Assembly: GCA_017399625.1 (NCBI GenBank)
Contig: JAFQBT010000027.1
Location: 1-36,265 of the forward strand
Reading direction: 5' to 3'
Origin: Oscillospiraceae bacterium
GTDB lineage: Bacteria > Bacillota > Clostridia > Oscillospirales > Ruminococcaceae
DNA length: 36,265 bases
Part shown: positions 1 through 7,500 of the stretch, piece by piece
How the letters are laid out: each line of letters begins with the position of its first letter
Position numbering within the stretch: position 1 is the first letter of the stretch
Notes under the pieces: model-generated
Seen by the model: the letters and a program-made list of their open reading frames with translations, nothing else
The model's database searches: none
Told to the model about the DNA's origin: nothing
Program-made: the position numbers and the translations under genes

Positions 1-27
1 GAGCCAGGATCAAACTCTTTGATAATG
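1..27 (-). rRNA. rrs: 16S ribosomal RNA, 5' end only
   Basis: The first bases are the reverse complement of the near-universal 16S 5' segment AGAGTTTGATCCTGGCTC. The gene is read leftward and leaves the window, so only about 20-27 bases of the mature RNA are present; the exact mature 5' end is not determined. It follows a leader and a strong promoter at 224-252 on the same strand. A window or contig starting exactly inside an rRNA gene suggests an assembly break at a multicopy operon. Confidence 0.93.
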
Positions 28-217
28 TTATATATCAACCACCTTCCGGTGGCTAACAAATCAAAGTCTTTGTTTCCTTAGCATCAAGTCATTGCTGACT
101 TTACTATTACTTTGGAATTTACTCAAATGAATACAAGGGTTTAATTCTTTTCTTCATATCTGTTGTTCAATTTTCAAGGTCCTATCTGGTTTGCTGTCCA
201 CTCTCTCGCGGGTCAGC
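28..217 (-). ncRNA. pre-16S rRNA leader
   Basis: This is the transcribed spacer between the rRNA promoter and the 16S 5' end. It contains the segment ACCTTGAAAATTGAACAACA (minus strand, about 160-180), typical of rRNA leaders and spacers in Firmicutes, and a GC stem CCACC/GGTGG at about 41-53 just before the mature 5' end, probably part of a processing structure. No open reading frame is apparent. Confidence 0.75.
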
Positions 218-223
218 TTGATT

Positions 224-252
224 AGTATATCATTCTGAAACAGATATGTCAA
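224..252 (-). promoter_or_regulatory. rRNA operon promoter
   Basis: On the minus strand a consensus -35 TTGACA (247-252) is separated by exactly 17 bases from -10 TATACT (224-229). Expected initiation is near 217, about 190 bases before the 16S 5' end. The AT-rich bases 253-300 with T runs would suit an UP-type element. Confidence 0.88.
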
Positions 253-460
253 CTGTTTTTTTAAACTTTTTTTCAAAAATGCATCGCCGCCGTGTGTTCG
301 GTGAATAACATTCCACATTTGGTGGAAACATCCAATTTTCAGACACCGGTTTTCAACAAAATGCCCTGTTTTTCAACATTTTTTCAACAAAAATGCCTCT
401 GAGCACCGAAAATCAAATTTCGAACCCAAAGGCAAGTTTATTAATTATAATCTATAATTA
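253..460. other. Intergenic region between pgsA and the rRNA promoter
   Basis: No gene seen. It holds AT-rich sequence upstream of the rRNA promoter, a small stem TTCCAC/GTGGAA near 310-326, and several copies of the word TTTTTCAACA between about 350 and 390. An AT-only inverted repeat near 438-462 follows the pgsA stop, but no GC-rich terminator is evident. Confidence 0.6.
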
Positions 461-1006
461 TTACAATTTCTCAAAAATCTCTTTATTTTTAAGACAATAA
501 TTTACTCCGGAATAAATTGTCAGCAGAACCATAACCCACGTTACAGCATAGACAAAAATTCCGATAAGGCTGTCGGAACCGACTCCGAGGGCGCACCTGA
601 AAAGAACAAGGATCGCAGTTACATCCTGGGAGATGGTTTTGAGCTTGCCCCATATATCCGCGGCAATTATCTTTCCCTTGGATGAAGCAATCATCCTTAT
701 TCCGGTAACAAGAAATTCCCGGGACATAACAACGATTGCCACCGCCGGATGAAATATTCCCGCGTATGTAAAACAGATGAACGCGGACATAACAAGAATT
801 TTATCCGCAAGGGGGTCCATCAGTTTTCCGAAATCCGTAACAAGATTCTTTTTTCTTGCAATATATCCGTCAAGCGCATCCGTAAGCGCCGCAATTATAA
901 AAAGTGCCAGAGCCGCCCAATTGCTGATTCCGCCGGCAAGAAAAGCTACAACAAAAAGCGGAATCATAATGACCCTTAAAACGGTCAGCATGTTCGGAAC
1001 GTTCAA
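461..1006 (-). CDS. pgsA: CDP-diacylglycerol--glycerol-3-phosphate 3-phosphatidyltransferase
   Basis: The enzyme makes phosphatidylglycerophosphate from CDP-diacylglycerol and glycerol-3-phosphate, the committed step to phosphatidylglycerol, in the cytoplasmic membrane. The 181-residue protein has the complete CDP-alcohol phosphotransferase signature: D46-G47-x2-A50-R51-x8-G60-x3-D64-x3-D68. Several hydrophobic segments surround it, and the length is normal for the family. The start is a TTG at 1006, seven bases after AGGGAGG; the first ATG lies five codons further in, without a better ribosome site. It is last in the recA-recX-rimO-pgsA run, 21 bases after rimO, a pairing common in Clostridia. 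The downstream neighbour is the rRNA promoter. Confidence 0.93.
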   Translation of the reverse strand: MNVPNMLTVLRVIMIPLFVVAFLAGGISNWAALALFIIAALTDALDGYIARKKNLVTDFGKLMDPLADKILVMSAFICFTYAGIFHPAVAIVVMSREFLVTGIRMIASSKGKIIAADIWGKLKTISQDVTAILVLFRCALGVGSDSLIGIFVYAVTWVMVLLTIYSGVNYCLKNKEIFEKL

Positions 1007-1027
1007 AAAAGCGCCTCCCTTTCTTTA

Positions 1028-2380
1028 TTATTCCGCAATTTCGCCGAGAAGGTCGTATTCGGAGGATTTTACGATTTTAACTTTTACAAAATCGCCGATG
1101 CAATGTTTTTCCGGGCTCACGAAATAGACGATTCCGTCAATTTCCGGTGCATCCTGGGAACTTCTGCCTTTGAAAACTTTGTTTTTATTATCGTATCCTT
1201 CAACAACAACATCCATGACTGTGCCGACTTTCTTTTTGAGGAGCGCGGCGGAAACATTGGTCTGGATTTCCATGATAACTTCGGCGCGGCGCTGTTTTGT
1301 TTCCTCATCAAGCTGGTTCGGCATATCGTAGGATTTTGTGCCTTCCTCTCTGGAATATGCAAAGCAGCCGAGGCGGTCGAACTTCGCCTGTTTTACAAAT
1401 TTGCAGAGTGCCTCAAAATCGTTGTCGCTTTCGCCGGGGAATCCGGTAAGAAGGGTTGTGCGGAGGGTGATTCCCGGAACTCTTTCACGGAGGTGTTTTA
1501 CCATTGCGATGAGCTCCGCAGGAGTGCTCTGTTTTCTGTGCATGGCCTTGAGCACTTTTTTGCTGCAGTGCTGGAGCGGAATATCGAGATATTTTACGAT
1601 TTTTTCTTCAGAAGCCATTACGTCAAGAAGCTCTTCGGTAACTCTTTCCGGATATGCATAGAGGATTCTTATCCATCTGATGCCGTCGATTTCGCAGATT
1701 CTGCGGAGAAGTTCCGGAAGCATACGCTTTCCGTAAATATCCTCGCCGTATCTGGTGGTATCCTGCGCGATGATGATAAATTCCTCAACGCCCTTTGCCG
1801 CAAAAGCTTTGCATTCCTCGACGATGTTTTCCATGGGTCTGCTGCGGTATCTTCCGCGGATTGCAGGAATTGCGCAATAGGCACAGCGGTTGTCACATCC
1901 GTCGGCAATTCTTATATATGCATAATAAGGATAGTTAACAAGGATTCTCTTGCCTTCCATCTCAAGATTTTCCGGAGCATAGAACTTGCGGACCTTCTGT
2001 CCTTCAAGAGCCTGGCGGATGGATGCGGCAATTTCGTCGTTTGCGCCGATTCCGAGGATTACGTCCGCTTCGGGAATAAGTTCCGCAACTTCCTCGCGGT
2101 AACGTTCCGCAAGGCAGCCGGTTACAACAACAAGTTTTACGTATCCCTGCTCCTTGAGCTGGCAGCACTGGAGAATATTTTCGATGGATTCGCGCTTTGC
2201 GCTTTCGATAAATCCGCAGGTGTTGACGATTACAACGTCGCAGTCCGCGGCGTTTTCAACAATCTCAAAGCCTTCTTTTTCAAGAGCGCCGAGCATAAGC
2301 TCAGCATCGACCTGGTTTTTGTTGCAGCCGAGGGCGATCATTCCGATTTTTACGGTTTCATTCGTTTCCATACAGTTCAT
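1028..2380 (-). CDS. rimO: Ribosomal protein S12 methylthiotransferase RimO
   Basis: This radical-SAM enzyme adds a methylthio group to the conserved aspartate of ribosomal protein S12. The N-terminal UPF0004 domain opens with GCNKNQVDAE, holding the first cysteine of the auxiliary cluster. The radical-SAM motif follows as CDNRCAYC (CxxxCxxC), and a C-terminal TRAM domain includes VVVEGYD. Length of about 450 residues fits RimO, and NQVDAE with the S12-type organisation favours RimO over MiaB. The open frame extends to a TTG at 2386, but AAAGGAAG sits about nine bases before the ATG at 2380, so that start is preferred; an ATG at 2371 is also possible. The 5' end overlaps recX, suggesting translational coupling. 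Confidence 0.93.
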   Translation of the reverse strand: MNCMETNETVKIGMIALGCNKNQVDAELMLGALEKEGFEIVENAADCDVVIVNTCGFIESAKRESIENILQCCQLKEQGYVKLVVVTGCLAERYREEVAELIPEADVILGIGANDEIAASIRQALEGQKVRKFYAPENLEMEGKRILVNYPYYAYIRIADGCDNRCAYCAIPAIRGRYRSRPMENIVEECKAFAAKGVEEFIIIAQDTTRYGEDIYGKRMLPELLRRICEIDGIRWIRILYAYPERVTEELLDVMASEEKIVKYLDIPLQHCSKKVLKAMHRKQSTPAELIAMVKHLRERVPGITLRTTLLTGFPGESDNDFEALCKFVKQAKFDRLGCFAYSREEGTKSYDMPNQLDEETKQRRAEVIMEIQTNVSAALLKKKVGTVMDVVVEGYDNKNKVFKGRSSQDAPEIDGIVYFVSPEKHCIGDFVKVKIVKSSEYDLLGEIAE

Positions 2381-2873
2381 CTGCAATTTCTTCCTTTACT
2401 TTATATATCGCTCCCTTTATCATATCATATCCGTAGCCAAGACGAAAGAGCGAATTTATAACTTTTTTGCAATTTTTTTCATCTGTGAGCAGATTTTTGT
2501 ACCGGATCTCGATAATTCTGTCCAGTCTTTCCTCCGGAGAGCCGATTTCCTCCTCCGCCGCAAGGATTGCTCTCTCCGCGGTTTCATCATCGATTCCTTT
2601 ACGGGAAAGTTCCATCCGGAGCCTTTGGGGTCCGAGGAGCTTCAGTTCCATAAGGTCACGGGCATACTGGAAGGCATAGGCTTCGTCATCAAGAAGTCCG
2701 CCATCCTCCAGCATATCAAGAACCTCGTTCGCAGTTCCGATATCGGTGAAGCGCTTCAGTTTATCAAAAAGCTCCCTACGAGAATGAGCCCTGTACTCTA
2801 ACAAGTTCAGGGCTTTTTCTTTGGTCTGTTCGGTTGTGAATTTTTCCTTCGGATTATTCTTCGTCGTCCACAT
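2358..2873 (-). CDS. recX: Regulatory protein RecX
   Basis: RecX binds RecA and modulates filament extension. The protein of about 171 residues is helical and carries tandem three-helix RecX repeats: [15 protein letters not shown] early, then the typical [14 protein letters not shown] and [14 protein letters not shown]. The ATG at 2873 lies inside the last codons of recA, giving a 20-base overlap, a classic recA-recX arrangement. An upstream in-frame TTG at 2903 would add ten Pro/Leu-rich residues with no homologous look and is rejected. The 3' end overlaps rimO. It would be co-induced with recA from the SOS promoter at 3983-4011. Confidence 0.9.
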   Translation of the reverse strand: MWTTKNNPKEKFTTEQTKEKALNLLEYRAHSRRELFDKLKRFTDIGTANEVLDMLEDGGLLDDEAYAFQYARDLMELKLLGPQRLRMELSRKGIDDETAERAILAAEEEIGSPEERLDRIIEIRYKNLLTDEKNCKKVINSLFRLGYGYDMIKGAIYKVKEEIADELYGNE

Positions 2874-3930
2874 CTGCTTCAATATCAATGCCGGTGGGGG
2901 CAACGTTCAGTACTTTGGATTTTTTTGAGGGTTTGGAAACCTCGTTGAGTTTGTCCATGTTTTCGCGGACCTTTGCTTCAATTTCATCGCAAAGAGCGGT
3001 GTTTGCACGGAGGAGTTCTTTTACGTTGTCGCGTCCCTGTCCGAGTCTTTCTCCGTTATAAGAGAACCATGCGCCGGATTTATCGACGATATCAAGTTTT
3101 ACCGCGATATCAAGGAGCTCGCTTTCCTTGCTGATGCCTTGTCCGTACATGATATCAAATTCCGCTTCACGGAAAGGCGGAGCAACTTTGTTTTTGACGA
3201 CCTTAACCTTGGTGTGGTTGCCGATTACCTCACCGCCCTGTTTGAGCTGTTCCTGTTTGCGGACGTCAAGACGGACGGAAGAATAGAATTTGAGTGCGCG
3301 GCCGCCGGGGGTTACTTCCGGGTTGCCGTACATAACGCCGACCTTTTCGCGGAGCTGGTTGATGAAAACCGCAACGCAGTTGGTCTTGCTGATAACGCCG
3401 GTGAGTTTGCGGAGCGCCTGGGACATAAGTCTTGCCTGAAGACCAACGTGGGTGTCACCCATAAGACCTTCGATCTCTGCTTTCGGAACCATTGCAGCAA
3501 CGGAGTCCACAACGATTACGTCGATTGCGCCGGAACGAACAAGCGCTTCGGTGATTTCAAGAGCCTGCTCGCCGGTATCCGGCTGGGAAACAAGAAGGGA
3601 GTCGATATCAACTCCGAGTGCCTTTGCATAAACCGGGTCAAGGGCGTGCTCAACGTCGATAAACGCCGCTTCGCCTCCGGCTTTCTGCGCGGATGCTATG
3701 ATATGGAGCGCAACGGTTGTTTTACCGGAACTTTCCGGACCGAAGATCTCAACGATTCTTCCTCTCGGAACACCGCCGATTCCAAGAGCGCTGTCAAGGG
3801 AGATGGAACCTGTTGAAATTGCTTCAACGTTGAGCGCCGGTGCCTGACCAAGCTTCATGACGGTTCCTTTTCCGTACTGTTTTTCAAGTTGTTTGATTGC
3901 GGTTTCAAGTGCTTCTTTTCTGTCTGCCAT
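2854..3930 (-). CDS. recA: Recombinase RecA
   Basis: RecA forms ATP-dependent filaments on single-stranded DNA for homologous recombination and LexA cleavage. The 358-residue form starts [10 protein letters not shown]. Walker A is GPESSGKTT (residues 64-72), and the L2-region motif [20 protein letters not shown] is clear. The C-terminus is acidic ([10 protein letters not shown]), as usual. The open frame continues to an ATG at 3972, but the predicted transcription start is near 3976, and GGGGGA lies nine bases before the ATG at 3930, so the shorter start is chosen. A LexA-type box and a good promoter precede it. recX overlaps its 3' end. Confidence 0.97.
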   Translation of the reverse strand: MADRKEALETAIKQLEKQYGKGTVMKLGQAPALNVEAISTGSISLDSALGIGGVPRGRIVEIFGPESSGKTTVALHIIASAQKAGGEAAFIDVEHALDPVYAKALGVDIDSLLVSQPDTGEQALEITEALVRSGAIDVIVVDSVAAMVPKAEIEGLMGDTHVGLQARLMSQALRKLTGVISKTNCVAVFINQLREKVGVMYGNPEVTPGGRALKFYSSVRLDVRKQEQLKQGGEVIGNHTKVKVVKNKVAPPFREAEFDIMYGQGISKESELLDIAVKLDIVDKSGAWFSYNGERLGQGRDNVKELLRANTALCDEIEAKVRENMDKLNEVSKPSKKSKVLNVAPTGIDIEADVDDEE

Positions 3931-3982
3931 AAATCTCATTCCCCCATTATCATAATATCCAATCGGCTTCATTTCTGCCTAT

Positions 3983-4011
3983 AGTATAATATATATTCAA
4001 ATTAAAATCAA
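3983..4011 (-). promoter_or_regulatory. recA promoter
   Basis: Minus strand -35 TTGATT (4006-4011), 17-base spacer, -10 TATACT (3983-3988). Initiation is expected near 3976, which leaves a leader of about 45 bases to the chosen recA ATG at 3930. Confidence 0.8.
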
Positions 4012-4030
4012 CACTTTTCGAACAAAAAAT

Positions 4031-4044
4031 CGAACATTTGTTCT
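4031..4044. promoter_or_regulatory. LexA (SOS) box of recA
   Basis: CGAACATTTGTTCT matches the Gram-positive SOS box CGAAC-N4-GTTC. It lies about 20 bases upstream of the recA -35. Extra half sites (TTCGAAC near 4017-4023, AAGTTCG near 4046-4051) flank it. Confidence 0.82.
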
Positions 4045-4084
4045 AAGTTCGTTTCTGTCGGTGCGTTTTCGTCCAACTGCTTAA

Positions 4085-4157
4085 GCCTCCCTTGTGTAAA
4101 TGGAGGTGGATTTTGCCGCAGGTAAAAGACGGAGGGATCGTAACCCTGTCCCATTCG
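4085..4157. repeat. Hairpin repeat, copy 1
   Basis: Read on the minus strand it shows the family design: ATCCCTCCGTC, a first imperfect stem (TTTTACC ... GGCAAAA), CCACCTCC, then a stem ending AAGGGAGGC. The same architecture occurs at 10774-10821, 16051-16125, 29892-30090 and 36033-36093. It sits between the recA control region and the promoter of the Cys-rich microprotein and contains no gene. Confidence 0.65.
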
Positions 4158-4163
4158 AAAAAA

Positions 4164-4192
4164 TTCAGAATATAAAATAATAATCGTATAAT
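4164..4192 (+). promoter_or_regulatory. Promoter of the Cys-rich microprotein
   Basis: -10 TATAAT (4187-4192) with a poor -35 TTCAGA (4164-4169) at 17 bases. Initiation would be near 4199, about 27 bases before the ATG. Confidence 0.55.
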
Positions 4193-4225
4193 ACTATATA
4201 TACATTATATAAAGGAGATATTTTT

Positions 4226-4375
4226 ATGTTCAGAGAAGGTAAACCCGCAGATCTTGACCGTGCCCAGCTTGATAAGCTCAACGCCCTCCAGCACGAAATC
4301 ACCGATACCTCCGGAAACGGAGTTATCCTCGTTGCCTACTGCAAAAACTGCTCCGGCTGCAATGGCTGCAAATAA
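4226..4375 (+). CDS. Cys-rich microprotein of 49 residues, unknown function
   Basis: I do not recognise this family. The protein begins MFREGKPADL, continues with a polar, probably helical stretch (DRAQLDKLNALQHEI), then a short hydrophobic strand (GVILVAY), and ends with the cysteine cluster CKNCSGCNGCK: four cysteines in eleven residues spaced C-x2-C-x2-C-x2-C. Reality is supported by a strong site AAAGGAGA seven bases before the ATG, a TATAAT box upstream, codon use like its neighbours, and a terminator right after the stop. The spacing recalls [4Fe-4S] or metal-binding clusters and also precursor peptides with Cys-rich cores, but no maturase or transporter lies nearby. It stands alone between the recA region and a convergent gene. 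Confidence 0.78.
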   Translation: MFREGKPADLDRAQLDKLNALQHEITDTSGNGVILVAYCKNCSGCNGCK

Positions 4376-4411
4376 AAAGCTCCGTGCTCATTTTGAGCAC
4401 GGAGCTTTTTT
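4374..4411. terminator. Bidirectional terminator
   Basis: A 15-base perfect stem (AAAGCTCCGTGCTCA / TGAGCACGGAGCTTT) with a 3-base loop and A/T runs on both sides. It separates the plus-strand microprotein from the convergent membrane protein gene. Its arms contain the overrepresented word TGAGCACG. Confidence 0.92.
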
Positions 4412-5646
4412 CAAACAAAATCCTCGAAAGTATATTCAATTCTTTCGGTCAGCCATTCCTCACTGCCCTCGATTCTGTAAGTAACTTCCACAAATGCTTT
4501 CTTTCTGCCTTCGATAACACCGAAATCATTTCCGTCAACATAATATTCCGCCGTGTCCTCAAAGTTATTTTCATCGACAAAACTGATATCCCAGATTTTT
4601 TTCGTCTCAAAATCAACATTAAGGTGTGCCGTAACGGTGAATCTTCCGCTTTCGCTTGTTTTTTCAACCTCGATCTGAGAGCGCGTCGCCTCCGGAAAAT
4701 CAACGGTCTGCGCCTTTGCAAAGCGGAAGAACGGCTGGAGATGGATATGCTCCGCAATAATCGAAATTTTGGTGCGCCAATCACTGGTACTGAAATCCTG
4801 CATCCTTCTGGACCAGTACATCCGGTAAATCCTTCCGAAATCAACGGTAAAGGTTTCGCCGGAAAGAATATGCTCCTCCGCGGAGGGTCCTTTCTGCTTA
4901 ATGAAAACGAATCCAAGGTAAATATCGCCGTTTTTCTCCGTGCGGAAATAATCAAAATATCCGTTATAAAAACTTTCGCCGGCTTCAAGAGTTATGTGTC
5001 CGTGGCTGACTTTCACCCTGTTGACGTCGTCGATATGTCCGTATGACCAGAGATTTACCGGCAGATCGACCGATTTCAGAACCGATATTCTTGAAACGAA
5101 CGGAATTTTTACCTCGGCGGAAATTCTTTCGCCATCCTCGCTGAAAACAAATTTTTCGAATTCCTTATCGTCAAAAATATCTTCGCCTTCGATTATTTCG
5201 TATTCCTCGCCGTTAAACGAAAGATAATATTCCTTTCCCCGGCCCTCTTTCTGTTTTATCGCAACCGTTTCATAACCGATAAAATTATATCTGTCCGGGT
5301 TGTTGAGCGCATGGGCAAGACCCATTTCCTTTTCAAAATAAAAATCGCTCGTGAAATATAAAAGCGCTTCGAACGCAAGAACGGCAAAAACCGCAAGAAA
5401 AGCCGCCTGCCATCTTTTCACGATTCCCCGCCGGGGAAGACTTTTCAGTATTTCCGCCGCAAATTCCTCCGCGGTTCCTTCGTGGATTTCCGAAAGAGGA
5501 AGTTTTTCCTTCTGCGCGTCAAAATATAGCGCATAGATATTCTCAAAAGCCTCTTTTCTTGCTTTTCCGGGCTTTGCGCCCTCCCTGACTATTCTCTTGA
5601 CCTTCAGATATTCCGAATAATATTCCTGAAAAAGCTCATTTTTCAT
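4411..5646 (-). CDS. PadR-associated membrane protein, function unknown
   Basis: The 411-residue protein has an N-terminal helical, charged cytosolic part (about 1-75), a single transmembrane segment at about 80-102 (AAFLAVFAVLAFEALLYFTS) and a long extracytoplasmic C-terminal part of about 300 residues rich in beta-like alternation. The N-terminal helices resemble the HAAS/DUF1700-type modules that accompany PadR regulators, but this is a weak family call. Its ATG overlaps the 3' end of the PadR gene by 11 bases, so the two are translated together from the promoter at 6022-6050. I cannot assign a function; an envelope-stress or signalling partner of the regulator is the natural guess. It ends in the shared terminator. 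Confidence 0.8.
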   Translation of the reverse strand: MKNELFQEYYSEYLKVKRIVREGAKPGKARKEAFENIYALYFDAQKEKLPLSEIHEGTAEEFAAEILKSLPRRGIVKRWQAAFLAVFAVLAFEALLYFTSDFYFEKEMGLAHALNNPDRYNFIGYETVAIKQKEGRGKEYYLSFNGEEYEIIEGEDIFDDKEFEKFVFSEDGERISAEVKIPFVSRISVLKSVDLPVNLWSYGHIDDVNRVKVSHGHITLEAGESFYNGYFDYFRTEKNGDIYLGFVFIKQKGPSAEEHILSGETFTVDFGRIYRMYWSRRMQDFSTSDWRTKISIIAEHIHLQPFFRFAKAQTVDFPEATRSQIEVEKTSESGRFTVTAHLNVDFETKKIWDISFVDENNFEDTAEYYVDGNDFGVIEGRKKAFVEVTYRIEGSEEWLTERIEYTFEDFV

Positions 5647-5974
5647 CTTCCTCTCCTCCTTTCAGAATCCCGTTTACCATTAAATAAAGTTCTTTCCATT
5701 CTTTTTCAAAGCTTCTGAGCTCCTCAATGCCCTTTTCGGTGGCGGAATAATATTTCCTGCTGGGTCCGTTGGCAATGGGGCATTTTTCATAAGCAATCCA
5801 GCCTTCGTTTTCCATCCGCAGAAGAAGCGGAAGAATTGTTCCCCTGCTGATTCCGCCGACACCGAGATTTTCGAACCTTTCGCAGATTTCCTGAGAATAG
5901 AGCTTTTCTTCCGAAAGGATTCTGAGCACGCATCCTTCAAGGATGCCCTTGAGCATCTGTGTTTTGTTCGCCAT
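5636..5974 (-). CDS. PadR family transcriptional regulator
   Basis: This is a winged-helix repressor of 112 residues, MANKTQMLKG to GGEEDEK. The PadR hallmark is visible: LRILSEEKLYSQEICERF, then RGTILPLLLRMENEGWI as recognition helix and wing approach, and GPSRKYYSATEKGIEEL, which matches the usual G-R-x-R-K-Y-Y-x-L-T-x-x-G. The start at 5974 follows GAAAGGGG by seven bases; an upstream frame extension to 6037 runs through the operator and promoter and is rejected. It is the first gene of a two-gene unit with the membrane protein, and a 13-base inverted repeat overlapping its promoter suggests autorepression, as is usual for PadR proteins. The effector is unknown. Confidence 0.9.
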   Translation of the reverse strand: MANKTQMLKGILEGCVLRILSEEKLYSQEICERFENLGVGGISRGTILPLLLRMENEGWIAYEKCPIANGPSRKYYSATEKGIEELRSFEKEWKELYLMVNGILKGGEEDEK

Positions 5975-5994
5975 AAAAAAGCCCCTTTCACCGG

Positions 5995-6037
5995 TTGATT
6001 GCAATACATTCAACTGAGTATATTGTAATGCAATCAA
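5995..6037. promoter_or_regulatory. Probable PadR operator, inverted repeat
   Basis: Arms TTGATTGCAATAC (5995-6007) and GTAATGCAATCAA (6025-6037) match as an inverted repeat at 12 of 13 positions, with arm starts 30 bases (three helical turns) apart. The right arm overlaps the spacer and -10 of the padR promoter and the left arm lies just after the expected start point. Confidence 0.75.
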
Positions 6038-6050
6038 CTGCCGCTGTCAA
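6022..6050 (-). promoter_or_regulatory. padR operon promoter
   Basis: Minus strand -35 TTGACA (6045-6050), 17 bases, -10 TACAAT (6022-6027). It is embedded in the inverted repeat at 5995-6037. Confidence 0.82.
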
Positions 6051-6061
6051 TAGTTTTTTAT

Positions 6062-6104
6062 AAAAAAACTCCCGTGCTCAAATTTTGAGCACGGGAGTTT
6101 AATC
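6062..6104 (-). terminator. Terminator of the acyltransferase-symporter unit
   Basis: Stem ACTCCCGTGCTCAAA / TTTGAGCACGGGAGT around a very short loop, followed on the minus strand by a T run. It lies between the symporter stop and the padR promoter. The core is the same GTGCTCA/TGAGCAC palindrome as in the terminator at 4374-4411. Confidence 0.9.
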
Positions 6105-6111
6105 TTTAAAA

Positions 6112-7500
6112 TCAAACTTTTGTTTTGTTTCCGGATTTGAAAATCTTGCTTCTGAAAAGAAGAATATTCATCGCAGCAAAGAAAACAAAAAGGATTCCGA
6201 GGGTCAGCAAAGGTTTTTTCGGTGCAAGCATTGCAAGAAGCATCATCGGGAAACCGAAAACGATTGCCGGGAAGTTCTGATAAACCATGTTGTCCGCCGC
6301 CGGGGTTTTAAAATCGCCGTCTATCTCACGGAGAAGAATGGTGCCGGTGCTGGCGGTTCCGGTAAGCATTCCGTACATCATAAGGAACTGCTCCTCAGCA
6401 TAGCCCGGGAAAAGGGTTTTTGCAACAAAATGGTTGTAAAAATAGGTGACGAAAAGGCCAACAATTCCAAGGATAAGCATGATTCCCCAATACTGTTCAA
6501 GAACGGAAAGGCGGATCGCCGCAATTCCGGAAACGACCATGATATCAAAGAAAAAGTTGCTTGCCCGGGTGAGAAGGAAGTTGTTTGTATATTCCTTCTG
6601 AATGGCCTTTTTCCTCTTGAGGAACTTCATTGTTTCCTTAACAAGGGTTGCAGAAAGAACGCCCAGGAGGAAGTTGAATCCGAAGATGAGGGAGGTCATT
6701 CCCGGAAGAATCTTCGAAAGCACAGTCATAATGAAATACGAAATCATATAGGTGACAACGATGAGCGCAATCTGTACGGTCATTTTATCGATGCTTTCCT
6801 GCATCGGGATTTCGTCGTCACCCTCAATTTTCTCGTGTTTTCCGGTTTTGCTTGCCTTGTTTCCGATGATTCCTTTTCCCTTGAGGATGTTGAGATGAAC
6901 AACGCCGCCGATGCTTGCACTGAGGAATCCAAAGGCCGCGATGGTAAGTCCAAAGCTCTTTCCGCCTTCAAAACCAAAGTCGTTTTCATAAATTCCGCCA
7001 TAGTTCATGGCCTGGCCGGTTCCCTGTCCGTATCCGAAAGGAAGAAGAACTCCCGCCGCCTCGAAAAAATCCGGAATGAAGAACGCCGCGGCAGCGATTG
7101 TGATAACCATTCCGCAGACCGCCTGGAGAAGATATGTGGAAACGGTGGTAACACCGGTGTTAAAAACCTCGGTGGCTCTTTCCTTCGTGATTTTTCCGTC
7201 GCCGGTTTTAAGGGTCGATGCAATAAAACCAAGGGCAAGGCAGTGATAGGTGAACATTTCAAGGGTCTTTGTGCCGGAAGCACCAAAAAACGCCGTATCG
7301 AACATGATATCGCCGGTGATGAGCTTATAGACCCAGGCAACAACAATAAGGATTCCTCCGCCGAGAACGGAAATCGGAATCAGCGAATTTTTAAGAAATC
7401 CGACGGATTTTTTAAGAATATTGCCTATAAGAAGGCTTGCAAGAAGCACAGCCACAACGTTGAGCGTACCCCAGACACTATAGTCCCAGAAATTTTCCAT
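6112..7500 (-). CDS. Sodium/glutamate symporter family (ESS) protein, GltS-like
   Basis: A polytopic membrane protein of 462 residues, probably with ten or more transmembrane segments. The segment GYGQGTGQAMNYGGIYE followed by GGKSFGLTIAAFGFLSASIG resembles the glycine-rich substrate and sodium region of ESS (GltS) transporters. A second glycine-rich stretch, MMYGMLTGTASTGTILLREI, lies in the C-terminal half, consistent with the two-fold fold of the family. Usual GltS is near 400 residues, so this is a longer relative; a charged cytosolic loop (about 208-232) separates the halves. The ATG at 7500 follows AAAGGAAGG and lies 23 bases inside the 3' end of the acyltransferase gene, so the two are coupled. 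Substrate as glutamate is inferred, not shown. Confidence 0.75.
   Translation of the reverse strand: MENFWDYSVWGTLNVVAVLLASLLIGNILKKSVGFLKNSLIPISVLGGGILIVVAWVYKLITGDIMFDTAFFGASGTKTLEMFTYHCLALGFIASTLKTGDGKITKERATEVFNTGVTTVSTYLLQAVCGMVITIAAAAFFIPDFFEAAGVLLPFGYGQGTGQAMNYGGIYENDFGFEGGKSFGLTIAAFGFLSASIGGVVHLNILKGKGIIGNKASKTGKHEKIEGDDEIPMQESIDKMTVQIALIVVTYMISYFIMTVLSKILPGMTSLIFGFNFLLGVLSATLVKETMKFLKRKKAIQKEYTNNFLLTRASNFFFDIMVVSGIAAIRLSVLEQYWGIMLILGIVGLFVTYFYNHFVAKTLFPGYAEEQFLMMYGMLTGTASTGTILLREIDGDFKTPAADNMVYQNFPAIVFGFPMMLLAMLAPKKPLLTLGILFVFFAAMNILLFRSKIFKSGNKTKV

Noticed and set aside
1103-2461. A 452-codon plus-strand open frame opposite rimO
   Set aside because: It is an antisense shadow of rimO, with no family-like sequence and no ribosome site; rimO has all its catalytic motifs.
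2874-2903. A TTG start for recX ten codons upstream
   Set aside because: The added residues are Pro/Leu-rich and read deep inside recA; the ATG at 2873 gives the normal N-terminus.
3931-3972. A 14-residue N-terminal extension of RecA
   Set aside because: Its ATG lies at the predicted transcription start, and the ATG at 3930 has the ribosome site and the family-typical N-terminus.
4081-4160. A small RNA gene between recA and the microprotein
   Set aside because: The structure is better explained as a copy of the dispersed hairpin repeat; no promoter precedes it.
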